Shown here: piece by piece, positions 9,013 through 17,671 of the stretch
Position numbering within the stretch: position 1 is the first letter of the stretch
Layout: the number at the start of each line of letters is the position of its first letter
Source: Oscillospiraceae bacterium
GTDB lineage: Bacteria; Bacillota; Clostridia; Oscillospirales; Acutalibacteraceae
Direction: 5' to 3'
NCBI GenBank assembly: GCA_015065785.1
Contig: SVPR01000001.1
Location: 1 to 64,000, forward strand
DNA: 64,000 nucleotides
Position numbers and translations under genes: made by a program
Notes under the pieces: generated by a model
The model's database searches: none
Seen by the model: the letters and a program-made list of their open reading frames with translations, nothing else
Told to the model about the DNA's origin: nothing

Positions 9013-9079
9013 AGTAAGAAGTAAGAGTGAAGAAGTAATAGGTAGAGTGAAGAGTGAATAAGTGATAAGGGGTGAGAGT
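9013..9079 (+). repeat. purine-rich short degenerate tandem repeat between dgt and dnaG
   Basis: The gap consists almost wholly of G/A/T units related to AGAGTGAA and AGTAAGAA, repeated about eight times in imperfect form, with nearly no C. It ends in the GGGGTGAG that serves as the dnaG ribosome binding site. It looks like a slippage-prone low-complexity tract. Confidence 0.6.
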
Positions 9080-10861
9080 GTGGCTGTTAGGTTATCTGAC
9101 GATTTTTTAGAACAAATACGCGACAGAAATGATGTTGAATCTGTAATTTCAAACTATGTTGAGCTTAAAAGACGCGGTCGCAATCTCACAGGACTTTGCC
9201 CGTTTCATAATGAGAAAACCCCGTCATTTACGGTTTACCCTGAAACATCATCATATTATTGCTTCGGCTGTCATGTTGGCGGCGATGTAATTACATTCAT
9301 AAGGAATATAGAGAATTTAGATTATATAGATGCAGTCAAGTTTTTAGCTGACAGAAGTGGCATTAAAATGCCCGATGAAAATTTTGACGATACAGTTCAC
9401 GAAAAGCGGAAATTGACTTATGAGGCTAACCGTGCCGCTGCAAAATTCTTTCACGAAACCTTGTTCAGTGAAAAAGGAAAGGCACAGCTTCAATATTTTA
9501 TTGACAGAGGACTTACCAAAAGTCAAATTACCCGTTTCGGTTTAGGTGCCGCACCAGACGATTGGCACGAGCTCACAAATTATCTGGTTTCGCAGGGCTT
9601 TAAAAAAGACGATTTAGTCCGTGCAGACTTAATTAAGCTTTCTGAAAAAAATGGTAACAAAAATTATTATGATAACTTCAGGAATCGTGCAATTTTTCCT
9701 GTTATAGATTTACGCGGTAATGTTGTTGCGTTTGGTGGCAGAGTTTTAGATGACAGTAAGCCTAAATATATAAACACAGGGGACACACCTGTTTATAAAA
9801 AGGGCAGAGAGCTTTTTGCACTTAACCTTGCCAAAAACGGTAATAACGGTAAGCTTATTCTTTGTGAGGGCTATATGGATGTTATTGCGCTTCATAAAAA
9901 CGGCTTTACTAATGCTATTGCAGGACTCGGTACTGCTTTAACACCCGAACAGGTTACCTTAATTTCCCGCTATGCTGAAGAGGTTTACCTTTGCTATGAC
10001 TCAGACGAAGCTGGTCAAAAGGCAGTTAAAGCCGCATTGTCCTTGTTCTCTAAAACAGGCGTTAAGGTGAAAGTTATAATGCTTTCGGGTGGTAAAGACC
10101 CTGACGAAATTCTGAAAAAGCAAGGCGGTAAGGATAAGTTTTTAACCCTTATTGAAGAAGCTCTTAACGCGGTTGAGTATTATTTACACATAACAAAAGC
10201 AAAATATAATCTTGACACTGCAGATGGTAAAAAGAATTATCTGAATGATGCTTCAAAAATTCTTTCTCGTGTAGGTCCGATTGAACGAGATGTTTACGCT
10301 TCTAAGCTCTCAGAAGAATTAGGTGTTGATAAAAATTCAATTATAACAACGGTTAACTATAATTCTGATAAAGAGAGCAGAGCAGTAAAACGAGAGGAAT
10401 TTAAAACCGCGCAAAAGGAAGAAAGGGAAACTCAAAAATCCTTCGACCCCGAAAGAGCAAAGTTTGTAAGAGCTGCTAAAGCAGAAGATATTATTCTTAT
10501 TTCTCTGTTAAATAATACAGCGTTTTTTAATAAGCTAAAGGAAGAGTTGACTCCTGAGCTTTTTATAACGCCGTTAAATAAAAAAATATTAACACTCATT
10601 TTAAATCGCTTAAGTGATGGCTTGAGTGTTGAAATTTCTCTTTTAGCACCGCATTTAACATCTGACGAAATGAATGTGGTTGCAAGACTTTTTGCTGATA
10701 CTTCTATGGTTTCAAATACTATTGAGGAATGTGTGGATTGTATCAATGTATTGAAAGCAGAAAAGGAAAAGCAAGAGAAAAAATCACCGTCATCAATGGA
10801 TGACCAGGCGTTTTTAGATTTCTTCGCTTCTTTAAAGAAATCGGAAGATGATAAAAAGTAA
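9080..10861 (+). CDS. dnaG: DNA primase
   Basis: About 593 residues, normal DnaG length. It makes RNA primers at the replication fork. An N-terminal CHC2 zinc finger (LCPFHNEKTPSF, then YYCFGCHVGGD) is followed by the RNA polymerase core, a TOPRIM fold (LILCEGYMDV and YLCYDSDEAGQ with catalytic Glu and Asp pair) and a C-terminal helicase-interaction region that is poorly conserved and Lys-rich at the end. GTG 9080 is chosen because GGGGTGAG lies just upstream; GTG 9062 would add six atypical residues. It lies 47 bases before rpoD, the conserved macromolecular-synthesis pair. Confidence 0.96.
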   Translation: MAVRLSDDFLEQIRDRNDVESVISNYVELKRRGRNLTGLCPFHNEKTPSFTVYPETSSYYCFGCHVGGDVITFIRNIENLDYIDAVKFLADRSGIKMPDENFDDTVHEKRKLTYEANRAAAKFFHETLFSEKGKAQLQYFIDRGLTKSQITRFGLGAAPDDWHELTNYLVSQGFKKDDLVRADLIKLSEKNGNKNYYDNFRNRAIFPVIDLRGNVVAFGGRVLDDSKPKYINTGDTPVYKKGRELFALNLAKNGNNGKLILCEGYMDVIALHKNGFTNAIAGLGTALTPEQVTLISRYAEEVYLCYDSDEAGQKAVKAALSLFSKTGVKVKVIMLSGGKDPDEILKKQGGKDKFLTLIEEALNAVEYYLHITKAKYNLDTADGKKNYLNDASKILSRVGPIERDVYASKLSEELGVDKNSIITTVNYNSDKESRAVKREEFKTAQKEERETQKSFDPERAKFVRAAKAEDIILISLLNNTAFFNKLKEELTPELFITPLNKKILTLILNRLSDGLSVEISLLAPHLTSDEMNVVARLFADTSMVSNTIEECVDCINVLKAEKEKQEKKSPSSMDDQAFLDFFASLKKSEDDKK

Positions 10862-10867
10862 ATATTT

Positions 10868-10885
10868 AATACAATCAATTGTATT
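10868..10885. promoter_or_regulatory. short palindrome in the dnaG-rpoD gap
   Basis: AATACAAT and ATTGTATT separated by CA form an 18-bp perfect inverted repeat 23 bases before the rpoD start. It may be an operator or a weak RNA hairpin; no U-tract follows, so it is not a terminator. Confidence 0.35.
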
Positions 10886-10908
10886 ATTGTGAAAAGAAAG
10901 GTGTAAAA

Positions 10909-12003
10909 ATGGAAGGATTAGACAAGAAACCACAAATTAAAGCGTTAATTGAAAAGGGTAAAGCAACAGGTAAGCTTACTACTCACGAAATTGATGCTGT
11001 AATTCTCGAAATGGATTTCGATATTGAAGAGCTTGACAAACTCTATGAAACAGTTGAAAGCAATAACATCGAAATCATTGACGACCTTGGCGACGAAATG
11101 CTCGATGCTCTTTCATTCGACTTGGATGTTTCTAAAAATGTTGAAGAAGAAGTAGCTCCCGATGCAAAAAATGTTGCAATTGATGACCCTGTTAAAGTTT
11201 ATCTGAAAGAAATCGGTAGAGTTCCGCTCTTAACACCGGAAGAAGAAATTGAACTTGCTATGAGAATTTCAAGCGATGACCCTGAAGCTAAAAAACGCCT
11301 TTCAGAGTCAAACCTTCGTCTTGTTGTCAGTATTGCAAAAAGATATGTTGGTCGTGGAATGCAGTTCTTAGATTTAATTCAAGAGGGTAACTTGGGTCTT
11401 ATTAAAGCAGTTGACAAGTTCGACTACACAAAAGGCTTTAAGTTCTCAACCTATGCTACATGGTGGATAAGACAAGCTATTACCCGTGCTATTGCTGACC
11501 AGGCAAGAACGATTCGTATTCCTGTTCATATGGTTGAAACAATTAACAAGGTTAAAAAGACAAACAGTCAGCTTCTTCACGAAAATGGCAGAGATCCGAC
11601 CGCTGAAGAAATTGCTGCAAAGCTCGATATGCCTGTTGATAAGGTTCGCGAAATTCTTCGTGTTGCTCAGGAGCCTGTATCTCTCGAAACACCAATCGGT
11701 GAAGAGGAGGACAGCCACTTAGGTGACTTTATTCCTGATGATGATGCACAAGCACCTGTTGATGCGGCTTCAATGGCTCTTATGCGTGAACAGCTTTCAG
11801 ATGTTCTTAAAACTCTTACCCCTCGTGAAGCAAGAGTTTTGAGCCTTCGTTATGGTCTTGATGACGGTAACCCGAAAACTCTTGAAGAGGTTGGTAAGGA
11901 GTTCAACGTTACAAGAGAGCGTATCCGTCAGATTGAAGCAAAAGCATTAAGAAAGCTTCGTCACCCAAGCAGAAGTAAAAAACTCAAGGACTTTTTAGAT
12001 TAA
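10909..12003 (+). CDS. rpoD: RNA polymerase primary sigma factor (sigma-A/RpoD)
   Basis: 364 residues. Vegetative sigma-70 factor. Short region 1.1, then region 1.2 ([17 protein letters not shown]), region 2 with [28 protein letters not shown] and [16 protein letters not shown] (the -10 recognition helix), region 3, and region 4 with the [20 protein letters not shown] helix-turn-helix for the -35 element. ATG 10909 has AAAGGTG five bases upstream. The longer reading from TTG 10879 adds residues unlike any sigma factor. Downstream of dnaG as in most Firmicutes. Perfect or near-perfect TTGACA/TATAAT promoters seen elsewhere in the window fit this factor. Confidence 0.97.
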   Translation: MEGLDKKPQIKALIEKGKATGKLTTHEIDAVILEMDFDIEELDKLYETVESNNIEIIDDLGDEMLDALSFDLDVSKNVEEEVAPDAKNVAIDDPVKVYLKEIGRVPLLTPEEEIELAMRISSDDPEAKKRLSESNLRLVVSIAKRYVGRGMQFLDLIQEGNLGLIKAVDKFDYTKGFKFSTYATWWIRQAITRAIADQARTIRIPVHMVETINKVKKTNSQLLHENGRDPTAEEIAAKLDMPVDKVREILRVAQEPVSLETPIGEEEDSHLGDFIPDDDAQAPVDAASMALMREQLSDVLKTLTPREARVLSLRYGLDDGNPKTLEEVGKEFNVTRERIRQIEAKALRKLRHPSRSKKLKDFLD

Positions 12004-12009
12004 AAAATT

Positions 12010-12036
12010 AAGAGTTAGTCAAGCTGACTAACTCTT
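12010..12036 (+). terminator. hairpin after rpoD, probable terminator
   Basis: Perfect 12-bp stem (12010-12021 with 12025-12036) and a 3-base loop directly after the rpoD stop. The following ATTATTTA is only a weak U-tract, so partial read-through into the GDPD-like gene is possible. Confidence 0.65.
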
Positions 12037-12052
12037 ATTATTTAGGTGAGTT

Positions 12053-12817
12053 ATGAAATTAAAGAAAATTATTTTTATAAGCTTAATCGTATTTTTAATT
12101 TTAACTATTATTGTCGGTGGTGTGATTTTTATGAACGAAAAGAAAGAGATAGATTTTTATAAAAATCAACCGTTAAACTTACCCACAGAATTTACATACA
12201 CCGCACATACAGGTTGTTGCGGTACAGAAGATAATTCTCTTGAAGCCATAAAAGTCGGTGTGGAAAACGGTGCAGATATAGTTGAATTTGATTTGTATTT
12301 TAACGAAAAGAACGAAGCAGTACTTTCTCACGATGAACCAAAGGGAAATGAAGTAACACTCGACGAGGCATTTAAGTTAGTAAGCACTTATGAAAATGTA
12401 AAAGTTAATGTTGATGTTAAAAAATGCACTGATTTACACATTGTTTACGATTTAGCAGAAAAATATAATATTACTGACAGAATTTTCTTTACAGGTATCT
12501 TTTTAGAGGATGTTGAAACAGTAAAAAAAGAATGTCCGACAATGCCGTATTATTTAAACTATGAAGTTTTAAAAGAAAATAAACAAACCCCCGACTACCT
12601 TAGCGACCTTGTAAAAATCGTAAAAGATAGCGGGGCAGTAGGTATTAACTTCAACAAAGACTCTGCAACTAAAGAGCTTGTTGATAAGTTCCACGAAAAT
12701 GACTTGCTCGTTTCAATCTGGACAGTGAACGAAGAAAAAGATATGTATAAAATTCTGTATTTCGCCCCAGATAATATCACAACAAGAAATCCTGATATGT
12801 TAAAGAAATTATTATAA
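12053..12817 (+). CDS. glycerophosphodiester phosphodiesterase-like membrane-anchored protein
   Basis: 254 residues. An N-terminal hydrophobic anchor (about residues 5-27) is followed by a GDPD-type TIM barrel. The catalytic layout is recognisable: AHTGCCGTEDNSLEA replaces the usual AHRG...ENT segment, VEFDLYF has the metal-binding Glu/Asp, and LSHDE has the second His. The arginine of the usual HR motif is Thr here, so activity or substrate may differ. Family members hydrolyse glycerophosphodiesters or lipoteichoic-acid-type polymers outside the cell. GGTGAG precedes the ATG, and a strong bidirectional terminator follows. Confidence 0.75.
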   Translation: MKLKKIIFISLIVFLILTIIVGGVIFMNEKKEIDFYKNQPLNLPTEFTYTAHTGCCGTEDNSLEAIKVGVENGADIVEFDLYFNEKNEAVLSHDEPKGNEVTLDEAFKLVSTYENVKVNVDVKKCTDLHIVYDLAEKYNITDRIFFTGIFLEDVETVKKECPTMPYYLNYEVLKENKQTPDYLSDLVKIVKDSGAVGINFNKDSATKELVDKFHENDLLVSIWTVNEEKDMYKILYFAPDNITTRNPDMLKKLL

Positions 12818-12820
12818 TAA

Positions 12821-12850
12821 AAAAGTGCAAAGATTTTTGTCTTTGCACTT
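12821..12850. terminator. bidirectional intrinsic terminator
   Basis: Perfect 12-bp stem AAAGTGCAAAGA/TCTTTGCACTTT with a 6-base loop, A-run before and CTTTTT after, between convergent genes ending at 12817 (+) and 12856 (-). Confidence 0.88.
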
Positions 12851-12855
12851 TCTTT

Positions 12856-13827
12856 TTAAAACAGATATTTTATTAATGGTATTTTTCTTAATACAAAGGT
12901 GACGGCAAATGAAATTACTGTAACCGCAACGAATAAACCGCCGAGCTTTAAGTAAGTGAGAGATGAAAGTAAATCAAGGTTTAAAACTTTAACTGCAATA
13001 TTTATAAAGAATGTGTGAATTAAATATACACCCCAGGTTGAGCTTGAAAGATTCAAAAGCGTTTTGTTCTTTTCTGCTTTTATATATGTTGCGAGTGTGA
13101 AAATCGAAGTAGCACTAATTGCCACGCCAAGACTTAAATAATTAAATTCTTCATTGAACGGGTTAGTTGCCAGATAAAAGGCAGAAACAATTGCACCAAT
13201 AATTGCTATAGGAATAAATATTTTACCCGGTTTTGTTTTTGCTATGAGCATTCCGAAACATACGTAGAAAAGATAGCCAACAAATGGGTAGTCGTTTGCT
13301 ACTGCAAGCTTACTCTTGAATTGTGGTAAAAGTACTGTGAAAATCAAAAGTAAAAGAGTAGTAATTTCAGCATTTGCTTTGCTTTTCTGGAAAAAGTTGT
13401 GAAAAAGAGGTACTACAAGATAAATTCCGATTATTGCATAAACAAACCACATATGGTCCCATAAATTTCCGACTATTACATTAAGAAAAGCTGTTTTAAT
13501 TATTGAGAGGTTAATTGTTCTTTGTGCAAAAAACAGCTCTAGCAAAGCAAAAAACAGACCGACTGTAAATAAAACAGCAATATATTTTCTTACATGCTCA
13601 AAAGCGTATTTATATGTACAGTCCTGCTTTTGCATAAGACAATAACCTGTTATCATAAAAAATACAGGTACTGCCCAGAGAAGTAATCTATGTGCCATAC
13701 TTAAATTTGCTTCTAAATCGGGGGCAATGGCAGTTGAATTATGTATGGGGCATCTTATAATATGAATACCTATAATAGCCAATGCACTTATGATTCTTAA
13801 AATATCGATATTATATTTTCTTGTCAT
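12856..13827 (-). CDS. acyltransferase 3 family membrane protein
   Basis: About 323 residues with roughly ten hydrophobic helices. The start RKYNIDILRIISALAIIGIH contains the conserved R and H of acyltransferase-3 (OafA/NodX/YrhL-like) enzymes, which transfer acetyl or other acyl groups to extracytoplasmic polysaccharides or lipids. ATG 13827 is chosen because AGAGGT lies six bases upstream; the longer reading to 13869 would overlap the deacetylase stop. Lying directly behind a polysaccharide deacetylase, it probably acts on cell-wall or spore-envelope glycans. The acceptor is unknown. Confidence 0.82.
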   Translation of the reverse strand: MTRKYNIDILRIISALAIIGIHIIRCPIHNSTAIAPDLEANLSMAHRLLLWAVPVFFMITGYCLMQKQDCTYKYAFEHVRKYIAVLFTVGLFFALLELFFAQRTINLSIIKTAFLNVIVGNLWDHMWFVYAIIGIYLVVPLFHNFFQKSKANAEITTLLLLIFTVLLPQFKSKLAVANDYPFVGYLFYVCFGMLIAKTKPGKIFIPIAIIGAIVSAFYLATNPFNEEFNYLSLGVAISATSIFTLATYIKAEKNKTLLNLSSSTWGVYLIHTFFINIAVKVLNLDLLSSLTYLKLGGLFVAVTVISFAVTFVLRKIPLIKYLF

Positions 13828-13865
13828 CTTTAAACCTCTTTTGATGTAGTAAAAATAAGTATATA

Positions 13866-14639
13866 TCAACTTGAAGTGTTTTTCAAGTGTTTCTGCTCCC
13901 CACTATAATCAATTTTATAATTATCCCAATAAATTAACTCACTGACGGTTACGAATTCGTAGCCGTCATTTTTTAATTTTTCTAAAATCTTTCTTAAAGC
14001 ATCTGGTGTGTTTTCAATTCCGTTATGAAAAAGAAGAATTGAGCCGTTTTCTGTTTTAGTCACAACTCTTGAATACATTTCATCAACCGAAAGCTTCTTC
14101 CAGTCTAAACTGTCAACTGACCATTGAATCATCTTCATATTCATATTCTCTGCAATCTCAATGCTCTTGTTGTCATAATCACCCGATGGAGCTCTGACTA
14201 ATTTTACCTTTTCGCTTGTAATTGCTTCAATTTTTTTGTTGCAGTCTTCAATTTCTTTAACAACTTCTTCACGGGATACCTTGCTGAATAGCTTGTGCGT
14301 GTCAGAGTGGTTTGCAATTTCGTGACCATTTTCATAAAATTTCTTGACTGCATCAGGGTTTTTATCTATCCAGTCACCAACTACAAATATAGTAGCTTTA
14401 GCATTGTGTTCATTTAATATTTCAATAATTTCGTCAGTGTCTTCTGCACTCCAGGCGGCGTCAAATGTAATTGAAATCTTTTTTTCATCGGTTTCAACAC
14501 AGTAAATCGGCAATCGTCTTATCGGATTATCACTCGTTGTAGCAATTCCTGTTACAGTGGCTAAACAAATTAAAGCGAGTATTACTATAAACCCGAATAT
14601 AAAAGCAGTTTTCTTAAAATTTATAACTAAACATTTCAT
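13866..14639 (-). CDS. polysaccharide deacetylase, PdaB-like
   Basis: 257 residues. An N-terminal hydrophobic segment (about 8-31) is followed by a NodB-homology domain. Seen: ITFDAAWSAEDT (motif 1, catalytic Asp; the FDAAW form is typical of PdaB-type sporulation deacetylases), HSDTH (metal-binding histidines), RAPSGDYD (motif 3, where RxP is usual) and ILLFHNG (motif 5 His). It probably removes N- or O-acetyl groups from peptidoglycan or another envelope glycan. A PdaB role in spore maintenance is inferred by family. Its ribosome binding site lies in the 3' arm of the hairpin at 14640-14677. Confidence 0.83.
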   Translation of the reverse strand: MKCLVINFKKTAFIFGFIVILALICLATVTGIATTSDNPIRRLPIYCVETDEKKISITFDAAWSAEDTDEIIEILNEHNAKATIFVVGDWIDKNPDAVKKFYENGHEIANHSDTHKLFSKVSREEVVKEIEDCNKKIEAITSEKVKLVRAPSGDYDNKSIEIAENMNMKMIQWSVDSLDWKKLSVDEMYSRVVTKTENGSILLFHNGIENTPDALRKILEKLKNDGYEFVTVSELIYWDNYKIDYSGEQKHLKNTSS

Positions 14640-14677
14640 AAAAAATCCCCCTGATGAAGTTTATTCATCAGAGGGAT
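14640..14677 (-). terminator. intrinsic terminator that also carries the deacetylase ribosome binding site
   Basis: On the minus strand a 14-bp stem with one G-U pair and a 5-base loop is followed by a T run and then at once by the deacetylase ATG at 14639. It ends the flavoprotein transcript. The GGGGGA of its 3' arm is the only Shine-Dalgarno sequence for the next gene. Confidence 0.75.
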
Positions 14678-14686
14678 AGTCCTATG

Positions 14687-16282
14687 TTATCTCAAATCCA
14701 TTATTATTGCTTCTGCACATTTAATTCCGTCAACTGCGGCAGAAACAATTCCGCCTGCGTAACCGGCGCCCTCACCGGATGGGAAAATTCCTTGCACCTT
14801 TGTTGTCTGGTAAAATTCATTTCTTAAAATTCTTATAGGTGACGAGCTTCTTGATTCAGGCGCAGTAAGCACTGCATCATAAAGATTAAAGCCGTTTAAT
14901 TTTTTGTCAAAATCATTTATAGCACCTGCAATAGTTTCAGTTACCTTGTGTGGTAAAATCTTTCTTAAATCAGATGGTGCAACACCTGTCGGGCAACTTG
15001 GATTTACAAACCCGAATTTTTTGGTTGGCTCATTTTTCAAAAAATCACCTAAAAGCTGTGCTGGTGCTGTGTAGTCGCTTCCACCTTCTTTAAAGGCTTT
15101 TCTTTCAATTTCTCTTTGTAAATACATACCAGCAAGCGGGTGGTCAGAGTCGAATGGTGGCTCAATGCCTACAAGTAAAGCACAGTTTGCATTTTCTTTG
15201 TCACGGGCATATTCGCTCATTCCGTTTACTACCATTCCGCCTTCTTCTGAAGAGGCTGCAACAACTGTACCACCAGGGCACATACAAAATGTGTAAAGTC
15301 CGCGTCCGTGCTGGGGGTGACACGCTAATTTATAATCAGCATTAGGAAGAAGAGGGGAATTATAAAATTTACCGTATTGTGCTTTGTTAATGTGCTCCTG
15401 TGGGTGCTCAATTCTTGTACCCACAGAAAATGGCTTTTGTGTAATTTCAAAATTCTTGTTGTAAAGCATCTCAAAAGTATCTCTTGAAGAATGCCCGATA
15501 GCAAGAATTACTGCATCGGTTTCAATGTCATAAGAGCCTGTTTCATCTTCATAAGAAATTCCTTGTAAAGCACCGTTTGCAATTATTAAGTCGGTGAGCT
15601 TTGTGTTGAATTTAACCTCGCCACCGAGCTTTTTAACTTCTTCTCTTAAATTTTTAACAACTGTTTTTAATTTATCTGTACCAATGTGTGGTGTTGCAGA
15701 GTAAAGTATTTCTTCCGGTGCACCAAATTTTGCAAACTGAATGAAAACTTCGCGACATCTAGGGTCTTTAATTCCTGTTGTTAATTTACCATCAGAAAAA
15801 GTACCAGCACCGCCCTCACCAAATTGAACATTAGATTCGGTGTCTAATTTGTGCTCGGTCCAGAATGTGTTAACGCTTTTAGTTCTTGAGTCAACATCGC
15901 CACCTCGTTCTAAAACAAGAGGGCGAAGTCCCGCTTTTGCAAGTGTCAGGGCTGCAAACATACCTGCAGGGCCAAAGCCTACAACAACGGGTCTGAATTT
16001 AGATTTGCGTTTGTTTTCGGGTAAAACATATTCATATTTCTGTGTAATGAATGCTTTGTTAGGAAGAAAACCTGCAATAAGATTTTCTTCGTTTAACTCT
16101 GTTTCTATATTTGCAGAGTAAACAAGAAATATATTATCTTTTTTTCTTGAATCTATTGAGCGTCGTGCAAGTGAAAAGTCTTTAATGTCACTTTCTTTAA
16201 TATGAAGAATTTTACTTACTTCTTTTCTTACTTCAAGCTCAGTTGTGCCTAAAGGCATTTTAATTTCGTTAAGTCTTATCAT
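14687..16282 (-). CDS. NAD(P)/FAD-dependent oxidoreductase (COG2509 type)
   Basis: 531 residues. An N-terminal ~95-residue ferredoxin-like domain (IKMPLGTTELEVRKEV) precedes an FAD-binding domain: VVVGFGPAGMFAALTLAKAG is the dinucleotide fold and VQFGEGGAGTFSDGKL the family signature. C-terminal GEGAGYAGGIVSAAVDG binds FAD. This is the conserved uncharacterised FAD-dependent dehydrogenase family of clostridia; the substrate is unknown. It overlaps the upstream flavoprotein gene by 4 bases, so the two are likely co-translated. Confidence 0.85.
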   Translation of the reverse strand: MIRLNEIKMPLGTTELEVRKEVSKILHIKESDIKDFSLARRSIDSRKKDNIFLVYSANIETELNEENLIAGFLPNKAFITQKYEYVLPENKRKSKFRPVVVGFGPAGMFAALTLAKAGLRPLVLERGGDVDSRTKSVNTFWTEHKLDTESNVQFGEGGAGTFSDGKLTTGIKDPRCREVFIQFAKFGAPEEILYSATPHIGTDKLKTVVKNLREEVKKLGGEVKFNTKLTDLIIANGALQGISYEDETGSYDIETDAVILAIGHSSRDTFEMLYNKNFEITQKPFSVGTRIEHPQEHINKAQYGKFYNSPLLPNADYKLACHPQHGRGLYTFCMCPGGTVVAASSEEGGMVVNGMSEYARDKENANCALLVGIEPPFDSDHPLAGMYLQREIERKAFKEGGSDYTAPAQLLGDFLKNEPTKKFGFVNPSCPTGVAPSDLRKILPHKVTETIAGAINDFDKKLNGFNLYDAVLTAPESRSSSPIRILRNEFYQTTKVQGIFPSGEGAGYAGGIVSAAVDGIKCAEAIIMDLR

Positions 16283-17511
16283 TTTACTACCTTATCGTTT
16301 AAATATTTTACTGCCGAAGCACCTGAGAGTCTTCCGCTTGTCCAGGCAAAATGCAGGTTGTAGCCACCGCAGTCACCGTTTACATTGAGAATTTCACCAC
16401 AAGCAAAAAGTCCGCTTTGTTTTTTTGACATAAGCGTTTTTGCGTTAAAATCACTACTGTCGGCACCACCGGAGGTTACCTGTGAATAATCAAAATCACG
16501 AATTCCGTCAATTTTAAATTCCAGTTGCTTTAAATTTAAAACAAGGGCTTCTATGTCTTTATCAGTTAATTTTCCAGCAGAAGTGTTTTCTTTGATTCCT
16601 GCACGCTTCATAATAAAATAAGAAAGCTTTTGCGGAATAAGTCCTGAAAGAACTTCTTCTGTTCTTAATGCAGGGCTTTTATATCTGCATTCTGTAAAAT
16701 GCTTAACTAAATCTTTTGGGCCGAACTCGTTACAAGTGTCAATAACAGCGAAAAGATTTTTTCTGTTATTTGCAAAATGCGAAATATTTAAAACAGGAAT
16801 ACCTGAAAGGCCTTGTTCAGTGAACTGGATTTCGCCGAATTCTTCTTTTAAGAGCTTTCTACCGCTGAACAAAGAGAAATTACCCTTTATTCTTAATCCT
16901 TTTAAATCTTTAAAGCCTTTTTCGCTTACATTAAGTGCCGAAAGTGCAGGGGAAATGTCTGTAATTTTGTGACCGGAATCACTTAGCAATTTATATCCTG
17001 AGCCGTCACTGCCTTGAGCCTTTTGAGATTTTCCACCTGTTGCTATTATAACTGCATCAAACTCGTCATTTAAAATTTTAAATTTATTGTTTATAGCCTT
17101 AATTTCATCAATCTCACAATCCGTTTTAAATTTAATATTTAAAATCTCACAGGTTTTTAAAAGTGCATCACGAATAGAAGAAGCTTGCTCTGAACGGGGG
17201 TAAACCCTGCCGTTTTCAAAATAGGGGAGAATTCCCATAGATTTAAAAAATTCAAGCGTGTCAGAGTAATCACTTGAAAGTACATTTTCAATAAGTACTT
17301 TGTCGCCATAATAATGCGAAATGTTTAAATCGGTATTGGTGAAGTTACACCTACCGTTACCGGTAGCAAGTATTTTTTTAGCAGGTTTATTCAAATGCTC
17401 AAATACAGTAACACTTAAATCTAGCCCAAGCTTTTTACTTTGTCTTTTTGCTTCGATTGCACTGCTGAGCCCCGAAGCACCGCCACCAATAATTGCAATT
17501 TCAGATGCCAT
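16279..17511 (-). CDS. BaiN/HI0933-family flavoprotein (NAD(P)/FAD-dependent oxidoreductase)
   Basis: 410 residues. IAIIGGGASGLSSAIEAKR is the N-terminal dinucleotide-binding motif and KKILATGNGRCNFTN the family hallmark; the C-terminal GEILNVNGDCGGYNLHFAW completes the FAD site. The family includes proteins annotated BaiN, YtfP and HI0933. Activity is unproved for most members and the BaiN name should not be taken to mean bile acid metabolism. First gene of a minus-strand operon with a clear promoter at 17539-17567. Confidence 0.87.
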   Translation of the reverse strand: MASEIAIIGGGASGLSSAIEAKRQSKKLGLDLSVTVFEHLNKPAKKILATGNGRCNFTNTDLNISHYYGDKVLIENVLSSDYSDTLEFFKSMGILPYFENGRVYPRSEQASSIRDALLKTCEILNIKFKTDCEIDEIKAINNKFKILNDEFDAVIIATGGKSQKAQGSDGSGYKLLSDSGHKITDISPALSALNVSEKGFKDLKGLRIKGNFSLFSGRKLLKEEFGEIQFTEQGLSGIPVLNISHFANNRKNLFAVIDTCNEFGPKDLVKHFTECRYKSPALRTEEVLSGLIPQKLSYFIMKRAGIKENTSAGKLTDKDIEALVLNLKQLEFKIDGIRDFDYSQVTSGGADSSDFNAKTLMSKKQSGLFACGEILNVNGDCGGYNLHFAWTSGRLSGASAVKYLNDKVVK

Positions 17512-17538
17512 TTTTTACACCACCTTTTAAACCTCTTT

Positions 17539-17567
17539 ATTATACAGTATTTCTCTGAATGTTACAA
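17539..17567 (-). promoter_or_regulatory. sigma-A promoter of the flavoprotein operon
   Basis: Minus strand TTGTAA (17562-17567), a 17-base spacer and TATAAT (17539-17544), about 28 bases from the start codon at 17511. Confidence 0.75.
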
Positions 17568-17627
17568 CAGTAATATTTAAAAATTTGATTTTAATATACA
17601 CAGCGTCGAAAAATGGGCAAAATACCT

Positions 17628-17649
17628 ACAAATCAGTAGTATAATTTGT
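17628..17649 (+). promoter_or_regulatory. second operator-like inverted repeat upstream of the sulfatase promoter
   Basis: ACAAATCA (17628-17635) and TAATTTGT (17642-17649) form an inverted repeat with one mismatch and a 6-base spacer. The half-site is identical to that of the perfect palindrome 47 bases downstream in the promoter spacer. Confidence 0.45.
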
Positions 17650-17671
17650 GTATAAAGTTGTTTAAAAATTA

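Noticed and set aside
10432..10878. 148-residue minus-strand ORF inside dnaG
   Set aside because: Shadow of the dnaG C-terminal coding region; Ser/Phe-rich composition is the antisense of Glu/Lys-rich codons, and it has no ribosome binding site or family motif.
16279..17511. Bile-acid metabolism role from the BaiN-like name
   Set aside because: The HI0933/BaiN family is broad and no other bai gene is present, so the name does not support this function.
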